A stretch of 6,988 bases of DNA. It comes from an uncultured Synergistales bacterium. Lineage in GTDB: Bacteria > Synergistota > Synergistia > Synergistales > Aminobacteriaceae. How positions within the stretch are numbered: position 1 is the first letter of the stretch; each line of letters starts with the position of its first letter. Under the pieces are notes generated by a model that was given only the letters and a program-made list of their open reading frames with translations, was not told the origin of the DNA and searched no databases. Location of the stretch: NCBI GenBank assembly GCA_937957815.1, contig CALFXN010000013.1, positions 1-6,988 of the forward strand. Direction: 5' to 3'. A program made the position numbers and the translations under genes. Shown here piece after piece: positions 1 to 5,454 of this stretch.

Positions 1-6
1 CCGGCG

Positions 7-62
7 CCCGGACGCGACGCGCCCGCTCTCCCGCGGGGAGCCCGCGTCCGGGACTCATTTTT
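7..62 (+). terminator. Intrinsic terminator or attenuator hairpin ahead of livH
   Basis: A perfect 10-bp inverted repeat (CCCGGACGCG at 7-16 with CGCGTCCGGG at 43-52) encloses a second small hairpin (28-32 with 36-40, loop GCG). After a 5-base gap comes a run of five T (58-62). This looks like a Rho-independent terminator for a gene lying left of the window. LIV-type operons often place the binding-protein gene before the permeases. A hairpin in that position can make the binding protein more abundant than the membrane subunits, so this may be a partial terminator within one operon rather than a full stop. The gap between stem and T-run is longer than ideal, which fits leaky termination. The attenuation role is inference. 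Confidence 0.62.
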
Positions 63-63
63 G

Positions 64-69
64 AAAGGA
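64..69 (+). promoter_or_regulatory. Ribosome binding site deciding the livH start
   Basis: AAAGGA lies 9 bases before the GTG at 79-81. No comparable Shine-Dalgarno sequence precedes the alternative in-frame TTG at 61, which sits inside the T-run of the upstream hairpin. The site therefore favours the GTG as the true start. Confidence 0.65.
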
Positions 70-78
70 CTGTGGCGG

Positions 79-951
79 GTGTTTCTGCAAACCCTCGTAA
101 CCGGGTTATCAATAGGCGGCATCTACGCGCTGATGGCCGTCGGGTATTCGCTGGTCTTCAGCGTTCTCAGCTTCAGCAACTTCGCGCACGGGGCGGTGAT
201 CATGCTCGGCGCCTATCTTGGACTGGCTCTCGCGACCAAGCTCCACCTCGGGATCGGGCTCGTTCTTGTCGGCGCGATCGTCGGGGGCGGGATTCTGGCC
301 GTGACGAACGAACGTCTGGCCTATTCGGTCCTCCGTCGCCGCAAGGCGCCGTCACTCTACCTCATGATCAGTGCGATGGGATGTTCCGTGTTCCTCGAAA
401 ACCTCGTATACGCCACGATAGGATCCCGGTTTTATGCCTTCCCCGAGTTTTTCTCGAGGCAGGTCGTTCAGTTCGGGGGCAGCTCGCTCAGCCTGCTGGA
501 TCTTTCCGCTTTCGTCGTCGCTTTTCTTGCCATCCTGGCGCTTCATCTGTTCGTGACGTACACGAAGACGGGCATCGCGATCCGCGCCGGTGTCTGCGAT
601 ATGACGATGTGTTCGCTCATGGGCGTCGATGTCGACCGTCTGATCATGGTGGTTTTCCTGCTCGCCGGGGCGTTTGCCGGGGTCGCGGGCGTCTTTCTGG
701 GCGTCAAGTATCTCGTGTATCCGACAATGGGCTGGGTCACGAACAAGGCCTATATCGCGGCGGTCATCGGAGGCCTCGGGAGTCTGCCGGGCGCGTTGCT
801 CGGCGGGTTGATCCTCGGCGTGGTCGAGACGTTCGTCTCGACGTACGTCTCGAGCGTGATGCGCGACGTTTTCAGCTTCACGCTGTTGATAGCGCTCCTC
901 GTCTGGATGCCGAACGGCCTGTTCGGCTCGGATACGGAAGAGAAGGTGTAG
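79..951 (+). CDS. livH: LivH-type branched-chain amino acid ABC transporter permease
   Basis: Inner-membrane permease subunit of a LIV/HAAT-type importer. It would pair with the LivM-like protein to form the channel for branched-chain or related amino acids delivered by a periplasmic binding protein. The 290-residue product is very hydrophobic, with about eight membrane segments. Family motifs are the N-terminal GGIYALMAVGY followed by NFAHG (residues 34-38), the cytoplasmic ATPase-coupling loop RAGVCD...LMGVDVDRL (about 169-188), GGLGSLPGA (about 231-239) and PNGLFG near the end. I chose GTG at 79 because AAAGGA precedes it by 9 bases and because homologues start only a few residues before this first membrane segment. 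An in-frame TTG at 61 would add six residues. The gene is five bases from livM, so the two are co-transcribed. The exact substrate cannot be read from the sequence; amides, urea or other amino acids are possible. Confidence 0.93.
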   Translation: MFLQTLVTGLSIGGIYALMAVGYSLVFSVLSFSNFAHGAVIMLGAYLGLALATKLHLGIGLVLVGAIVGGGILAVTNERLAYSVLRRRKAPSLYLMISAMGCSVFLENLVYATIGSRFYAFPEFFSRQVVQFGGSSLSLLDLSAFVVAFLAILALHLFVTYTKTGIAIRAGVCDMTMCSLMGVDVDRLIMVVFLLAGAFAGVAGVFLGVKYLVYPTMGWVTNKAYIAAVIGGLGSLPGALLGGLILGVVETFVSTYVSSVMRDVFSFTLLIALLVWMPNGLFGSDTEEKV

Positions 952-956
952 CGGAG

Positions 957-1805
957 ATGGATTACATTCTTTCGGTTGTCACGCTGGCGGCCATCAATAT
1001 GGTTGCCGTTCTCGGCCTCGCGGTCTTCACCGGGTTCACGGGACTCTTCTCGTTCGGCCATGCGGCCTTCGTCGGCGTCGGCGCCTACGCCTCCGCAATC
1101 CTGACGTACTATTACTATGTGCCGTTCTTTGCGGCTCTCGCCGCCGGTTCGGTCGCCGCGGCGCTCGTGAGCCTCGTCATCGGAATTCCGACATTGCGCG
1201 CGAAGCTCCGGAGCGACTATTTCGCGATCGCGATCCTCGGTTTCGGAGAAGCGCTTCGCGTGATTCTCGAGAACCTCGACATCACGAACGGCGCGAGAGG
1301 ATTGCCGGGAATCGATCAGTTTACGACGCTGCCGATCGTCCTTGCGTGTCTCGCCTTCTCCGTCTGGATCACGCGAAACTTCCTCCGTTCCCGCTACGGC
1401 GCCGCATGCATCGCGATCCGCGAGGACCCCGTCGCGGCCGAAATGGCAGGGATCGACCTGTTTCGGACCCGGCTTCTGTCGCTCGTTCTGAGCGCGTTTC
1501 TGTGCGGCCTCTCCGGAGGGCTTCTGGCTCACTTCCTCTCGTTCATCCAGCCAGTGATGTTTACGCTCGTGCAGTCGACGCAGCTGCTCGCCGCCGTGAT
1601 CGCCGGAGGGATGGGAAGCGTGACGGGGCCGCTTATCGCGTCATTCCTGTTCATCGTGTTGCCCGAGGCGCTCCGGGTCGCCAACATGTGGCGGCTCGTC
1701 GCCTACGGCCTCATGCTGGTCCTGATAATGATCTACCGTCCACAGGGGATCATGGGATATCAGGAATTGCCGGATCTGTTCCGCCGGAAGGTTTCGGCGA
1801 AATGA
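957..1805 (+). CDS. livM: LivM-type branched-chain amino acid ABC transporter permease
   Basis: Second inner-membrane permease of the importer, 282 residues. Family motifs in order are TGFTGLFSFGHAAFVGVGAY (about 25-44), the PTLRAKLRSDYFAI loop (about 78-91), TNGARGLPGI (110-119), the ATPase-coupling loop AIREDPVAAEMAGID (about 153-167), GGMGS (217-221) and the C-terminal YRPQGIMG (260-267). It is shorter than the E. coli protein, which has a long N-terminal extension, but has the core size usual in many bacteria. The ATG at 957 lies five bases after the livH stop. AGAAGG at 941-946, inside the end of livH, gives a 10-base-spaced ribosome site. The stop at 1803-1805 overlaps an ATG at 1802 and is 11 bases before the preferred livG start. 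A much longer in-frame reading that begins inside livH is a shadow. Confidence 0.93.
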   Translation: MDYILSVVTLAAINMVAVLGLAVFTGFTGLFSFGHAAFVGVGAYASAILTYYYYVPFFAALAAGSVAAALVSLVIGIPTLRAKLRSDYFAIAILGFGEALRVILENLDITNGARGLPGIDQFTTLPIVLACLAFSVWITRNFLRSRYGAACIAIREDPVAAEMAGIDLFRTRLLSLVLSAFLCGLSGGLLAHFLSFIQPVMFTLVQSTQLLAAVIAGGMGSVTGPLIASFLFIVLPEALRVANMWRLVAYGLMLVLIMIYRPQGIMGYQELPDLFRRKVSAK

Positions 1806-1816
1806 GGGATGGGACG

Positions 1817-2635
1817 ATGACCGGACTCCTTGAAATCGAGTCCCTCACGAAGGACTTTGGTGGCATCCGCGCGGTGGACTCACTCACGTTTCGGGTGCGC
1901 GAAGGCGGCATCACGGGGATCATCGGTCCGAACGGAGCCGGGAAGACGACGGTCTTCAATCTGATCACGGGCGTCTATCGCCCGACAACCGGCGACATCC
2001 GGCTCGAAGGCGTGTCGGCCGTGGGAAAACGCCCCGACAGGATCGTCGCTCTCGGGATTGCGCGGACCTTCCAGAACATCCGTCTTTTCAACCGGCAGAC
2101 CTGCATCGAGAACGTCATGACGCCTCTTCTGCAGCGCGCGGAGTGCCCTCTTTTCTCCGCGCTCTTGCGGATGCCTCGTGCGCGCAGCGTCGAGCGCGAG
2201 ACGCGAGAAAAAGCCATGCGCCTCCTCGCCGCGATGGGCATCGAGGCGTACGCGGATGCGAGGGCTTCGACGCTGCCGTATGGCCTCCAGCGGAAGCTCG
2301 AGATCGCGCGGGCGCTGGCGGCGGAACCGAAGCTGCTGCTTCTCGACGAACCCGCGGCGGGCATGAATCCGGAGGAGACGCGTTCGCTCGCCGACCTGAT
2401 CGTCAGGGTTCACGACGAATTCGGCGTGTCGATCCTTCTCATCGAACATCATATGGACCTCGTCATGAACATCTGCTCCTCCGTCGTCGTCATGAATTTC
2501 GGCGCGTTGCTCGCGCAGGGGCGTCCGGACGAGATCCGGACGGACGAACGCGTGATCCGGGCGTATCTCGGGAAGAAGAAGCGGGAACGAACCGCCGCGG
2601 AAGGGGAGGAGAGCCATGCCGGCGCTTGTCGTTGA
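1817..2635 (+). CDS. livG: LivG-type ABC transporter ATP-binding protein
   Basis: Cytoplasmic ATPase that, with LivF, powers the LivHM channel. The 272-residue product has all nucleotide-binding motifs: Walker A GPNGAGKT (37-44), Q-loop glutamine in RTFQNIRLF (Q86), ABC signature in the LivG-like form LPYGLQ (153-158), Walker B LLLLDEP (173-179) with catalytic E178, and the H-loop histidine in IEHHMD (H211). FGGIRAV near the N-terminus and the insertion after TFQNIRLF are typical of LivG rather than LivF. Two starts are possible. ATG at 1817 has GAGGGA seven bases upstream and gives the usual short N-terminus, so I prefer it. ATG at 1802 overlaps the livM stop as ATGA, has GGAAGG ten bases upstream and adds five residues. 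The 3' end overlaps livF by 20 bases. Confidence 0.93.
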   Translation: MTGLLEIESLTKDFGGIRAVDSLTFRVREGGITGIIGPNGAGKTTVFNLITGVYRPTTGDIRLEGVSAVGKRPDRIVALGIARTFQNIRLFNRQTCIENVMTPLLQRAECPLFSALLRMPRARSVERETREKAMRLLAAMGIEAYADARASTLPYGLQRKLEIARALAAEPKLLLLDEPAAGMNPEETRSLADLIVRVHDEFGVSILLIEHHMDLVMNICSSVVVMNFGALLAQGRPDEIRTDERVIRAYLGKKKRERTAAEGEESHAGACR

Positions 2636-3323
2636 GAACCTGCACGTCCATTACGGCACGATTCATGCCGTTCAGGGGGTCTCGTTCGGAGTCGACTCCG
2701 GCGAGATCGTGTCGATCGTCGGGTCGAACGGCGCCGGAAAATCCACGATCATGTGGACGCTCGCGCGCGTCGTTCCTCCGTCCGAGGGAGCGATCCTTCT
2801 CGACGGCGCGCCGCTTCCCGACCAGCCGCACGTTGTCGTCGAGCGCGGCGTGGCGCTCGTCCCCGAACGGCGGCGTCTCTTCGCGGCGCTCTCCGTGAAG
2901 GAGAATCTCACGATGGGAGCCTACAACCGTCGGGACACGGACGGAATCGAACGCGACACGGAGCGCTGCTTTTCGCTCTTTCCCGTGCTCAAACAGCGAC
3001 TTTCGCAGCGCGCGGGAACGCTTTCGGGAGGCGAACAGCAGATGCTTGCGATCTCGCGGGCGCTCATGAGCAGCCCGCGCGTGCTTCTGCTCGACGAGCC
3101 GTCGCTCGGACTGGCGCCGATGCTTGTGGATACATTGATGGAGACGATCCTGAAGATCCGCCTCGAGGGGATGACGGTCCTTCTCGTCGAACAGAACGCC
3201 GCTCAGGCGCTCGAGATCAGCGACCGCGGGTATATCCTCGAGACGGGTCGGATCGTGAAGAGCGGAAGCGGACGGGAGCTCGCGGACGATCCCGAGATCC
3301 GCAAGGTCTATCTGGGCGGTTGA
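2616..3323 (+). CDS. livF: LivF-type ABC transporter ATP-binding protein
   Basis: Second cytoplasmic ATPase of the importer, 235 residues, the usual LivF length. Motifs are Walker A GSNGAGKS (36-43), the LivF hallmark LVPERRRLF (81-89) in place of a standard Q-loop, signature LSGGEQQ (136-142), Walker B LLLLDEP (156-162) followed by SLGLAP, and VEQN (191-194). In VEQN a glutamine stands where most ABC ATPases have the H-loop histidine, and this is normal for LivF. The common form of the hallmark is VPEGRR, so the arginine at residue 85 is a small deviation. The ATG at 2616 has a strong GGAGG (2605-2609) six bases upstream, inside livG, and the genes overlap by 20 bases, suggesting coupled translation. 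It is the last gene of the operon; a terminator follows 33 bases after the stop. Confidence 0.93.
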   Translation: MPALVVENLHVHYGTIHAVQGVSFGVDSGEIVSIVGSNGAGKSTIMWTLARVVPPSEGAILLDGAPLPDQPHVVVERGVALVPERRRLFAALSVKENLTMGAYNRRDTDGIERDTERCFSLFPVLKQRLSQRAGTLSGGEQQMLAISRALMSSPRVLLLDEPSLGLAPMLVDTLMETILKIRLEGMTVLLVEQNAAQALEISDRGYILETGRIVKSGSGRELADDPEIRKVYLGG

Positions 3324-3356
3324 TCCGTTCGGTTCGTTTGCCGGCGCATGGAACTG

Positions 3357-3397
3357 AAGGGGACCCGCGAGGCGTTGCGGGTCCCCTTTTTATTTTT
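3357..3397 (+). terminator. Rho-independent terminator of the liv operon
   Basis: A perfect stem, GGGGACCCGC (3359-3368) with GCGGGTCCCC (3377-3386), has an 8-base loop and is extended by two A-T pairs. It is followed by TTTTT, A and TTTTT (3387-3397). This ends the plus-strand transcript after livF. The minus-strand radical SAM gene has its TAA at 3392-3390, inside the T-run, so the same hairpin also lies directly downstream of the convergent operon. In that direction the flanking bases are not T-rich, so it should be weaker. Confidence 0.93.
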
Positions 3398-4574
3398 CCG
3401 GTCGGGTTTCGAGCGAGTGGAGAAACGCCTCTTCGGTCGCTCCGAATCGTTCTTCGATGGCGCTTCGTGTCCGGATCGCGCCCGACGCCATCCGGCGGAC
3501 CATCGCGAGCGTTTTGCCGTTCCACGCGTTTCCTCGGCGCGCGCGGCGGCTCTTCTGACCCGGCGCGATATAGCGGATCGGGTGCAGCGAGAGCGTCGCG
3601 CCGAGGCGCTCCGCGATTCGGGACGCGAAGGAGATCCTGCGGTAGAGCTCTGCGGGAGTGTCCCGAAAATCGTAGAGGAGGAAGGTCTCGAATGTCCGGA
3701 AGCCCCTCTCCGCGAAAGCTTCGAGGGCCTTCCGATAGTCGTCGCGTTCGTTCCACGCGTCGAAGGCGATCCTGACGGGGTGAACGGGAAGAAGCGCGAG
3801 GAGATCGATCAGGTGTCGGTTTTCCGGCGCGGCGGCGAATGTCGTCTCGAACCCCTGCGTGAAATCGACCCGTCTCGGGACGCGTCGCCTTCCCTGCGGC
3901 CATGTCGCTCCCGCGAAGAATCCGAGCTCCGCGATGTCCATGACGATCCGCGGCAGGAAGCGCGAGGCGAGGACGTTGTTGTCGAGCATGAGGAGGTCGC
4001 GTCTGGGGCCGAGCGATCGCTCGAGATCGTGGACCTGCTCACCGATCGGGATGTGTTCCCGACAGTCCGGTTCGATCCGCGACACGGTGCAGAACGGACA
4101 GCGGTTTGAGCACCCGCGCGTCGCCGTCGCGAGCGCTGCGCGGGCGACGACGTACGACGACGCGTATTCCCGGATGAGGTCGTAGTCGGGAAGGAGCGAG
4201 TCGACGTCCGTGTCGTCGTCGAGCCCGAGAAGTCTCGCGCTCCGGATCGTTCCGGAAACAGGGCGGCACGGAACGGCTTTCCGGAGGTCGTCCGCCATGA
4301 GCGTCGCGAGGACGCCTCCGACGAAAAGCGCCTCCTCCGGCTGCTTGACCGTGTGTGGTGCGTAAAATCTGAGCGTCCGGACGACCTCGTTCCAGTGATA
4401 CGTAAAGACGCAGGCGACGTAGATCCGGTCCCACCCGAAGGAAGCCGCCTCTTCGGAGCGGCCTCTCACGAACCGGACTCGGTGCCCGCGATCGCGGTGG
4501 AACCTTCCGATCTTCAGGAGTCCGAGAGGCGGATAGTGCGTCGGATATCCGGGCTCGACGAGAAGGACGTTCAT
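3390..4574 (-). CDS. Radical SAM protein with B12-binding-like N-terminal region
   Basis: A 394-residue protein of unknown substrate. The N-terminus (MNVLLVEPGY..YPPLGLL) and the alpha/beta region to about residue 130 resemble the cobalamin-binding-like domain of B12-type radical SAM enzymes. No DxHxxG motif is present, so any cobalamin would not be bound base-off/His-on. The 4Fe-4S cluster motif is TRGCSNRCPFC, with Cys155, Cys159 and Cys162 in the CxxxCxxC spacing. Barrel-like segments follow: LDNN (197-200), VDFTQGFE (236-243), AFDAW (270-274) and FLLYDFRDTPAELYRR (298-313). The C-terminal 60 residues are rich in Arg and Ala. The family is clear; the reaction (methylation, rearrangement, thioether formation or other) is not. 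Its ATG overlaps the metF stop as ATGA. The only nearby purine run, AGGGA at 4579-4575, is too close to the start, so translation probably depends on coupling with metF. Confidence 0.85.
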   Translation of the reverse strand: MNVLLVEPGYPTHYPPLGLLKIGRFHRDRGHRVRFVRGRSEEAASFGWDRIYVACVFTYHWNEVVRTLRFYAPHTVKQPEEALFVGGVLATLMADDLRKAVPCRPVSGTIRSARLLGLDDDTDVDSLLPDYDLIREYASSYVVARAALATATRGCSNRCPFCTVSRIEPDCREHIPIGEQVHDLERSLGPRRDLLMLDNNVLASRFLPRIVMDIAELGFFAGATWPQGRRRVPRRVDFTQGFETTFAAAPENRHLIDLLALLPVHPVRIAFDAWNERDDYRKALEAFAERGFRTFETFLLYDFRDTPAELYRRISFASRIAERLGATLSLHPIRYIAPGQKSRRARRGNAWNGKTLAMVRRMASGAIRTRSAIEERFGATEEAFLHSLETRPEK

Positions 4575-5454
4575 TCCCTGGTTACGACGCTGGCCCGGAC
4601 GGCCCCGATGTTTTTCATGATGCGTTCGGCGATATCGGGCCGGTTCATCGTGTACAGGTGGATTCCGGCGGCGCCCCAGGAGACGAGATCGACGATCTGC
4701 TCGGTCGCGTAGGCGATTCCGGCCTCGCGCAGCGCGTCGGGGGCGTGTTCGTAGCGCCGCATGATGCGCGCGAATTTCGGGGGATCGACGCGCCGCACAG
4801 CGACACGACCCGTCCGATCTGGCGCGCGTTCAGGACCGGCATGATTCCGGCGACGACCGGGACGTCGATGCCCGCGCGTCCCGCGAGATCCATGAACCGA
4901 TAGAAGATCTCGTTGTCGAAAAAGAGCTGCGTGACGAGAAAATCGACTCCGGCGTCAACCTTCATCCTGAGGTGTCGTATGTCCTCGTCGAGGGAATCGC
5001 ACTCGACATGCCCTTCCGGGTAAGCCGCTGCGCCGACGCAGAAATCGCCGAACTGCCCCGCCCGGATCTGGCGGATGAGGTCGAGCGCATGGCGGAAGTC
5101 GGAGCGTTCCTCTGCGTCGCGCGGATCGCCCCTGAGAGCGAGAACGTTCGAGACGTTCTCCTGATCGAGTTCCTCGAGGACTTCCATCACCTCCGACCGC
5201 GTCGAGCCGATGCAGGTGAGGTGCGCGAGCGCGACCTGCCCCCAGCGGTTCCGGACGAGCGAGGCGATATCGACGGTTTTGTTCCTGCTGCTCCCCGCCG
5301 CTCCGTACGTGACGCTGATGAAATCCGGCCTGAGGATCCTGAGGGCGGCGACGGTCTCGTATACTGTCTCGAGCGGTGATTCCGGCTTCGGGGGAAAGAT
5401 CTCGAACGAAAATGTCGGGCGCTTCGCATTGAGGATGTCCCGGATGAGCGTCAT
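4571..5454 (-). pseudogene. metF: metF, 5,10-methylenetetrahydrofolate reductase, interrupted by a one-base frameshift
   Basis: MetF reduces 5,10-methylene-THF to 5-methyl-THF, the methyl donor for methionine synthase, using flavin; it is a cytosolic TIM-barrel enzyme. The first frame (5454 to about 4780) gives 225 good residues: FSFEIFPPKPES with the expected catalytic Glu18, VTYGAAGS (48-55), LALRGDP (105-111) with Asp110, AAAYPEGH (142-149) and FLVTQLFFD (172-180) with Gln176. After GASIP the frame breaks and runs on as unrelated Arg/Ser/Pro-rich sequence to a stop at 4645. The true C-terminus (PKFARIMRRYEH, IAYATEQIVDL, GIHLYTMNR) continues in the -1 frame to TGA at 4573-4571. Joined, the protein would be about 294 residues, the normal MetF length. 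The start has a clear GGAGG and overlaps the upstream stop as ATGA. The missing part covers the last barrel strands, so the literal product should not work. The otherwise perfect reading suggests a sequencing error or a very fresh mutation. Confidence 0.9.
4779..4783 (-). other. Frameshift site in metF: run of five G (five C on the coding strand)
   Basis: On the coding strand the sequence is GCGTCGATCCCCCGAAATTC. Six C rather than five would read Ala-Ser-Ile-Pro-Pro-Lys-Phe and restore the MetF frame. One base is therefore missing from a homopolymer, a common error site in long-read assemblies and also a natural slippage site. A -1 slip by the tRNA on CCC would re-pair perfectly with the preceding C, so low-level rescue is conceivable; that is inference. 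Confidence 0.85.

Noticed and set aside
72..956. Long upstream extension of the livM frame through livH
   Set aside because: The translated extension is Arg-rich and non-membrane, lies fully inside livH in another frame, and LivM homology starts at the ATG at 957.
750..1532. A 260-codon minus-strand open frame opposite livH/livM
   Set aside because: It is charged, low-complexity shadow sequence opposite strongly conserved permease genes, with no motif or ribosome site.
1880..2617. A 245-codon minus-strand open frame opposite livG
   Set aside because: It is an Arg/His-rich shadow of the ATPase gene, with no domain features.
3348..4109. A 253-codon plus-strand open frame beginning in the liv terminator
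   Set aside because: It starts just before the terminator hairpin and runs opposite the radical SAM gene; no motifs are seen, and the minus-strand frame has the cluster cysteines.
4645..4779. The Arg/Ser/Pro-rich tail of the as-read metF frame as a novel C-terminal domain
   Set aside because: The same bases encode conserved MetF sequence in the -1 frame, so the tail is an out-of-frame artefact.
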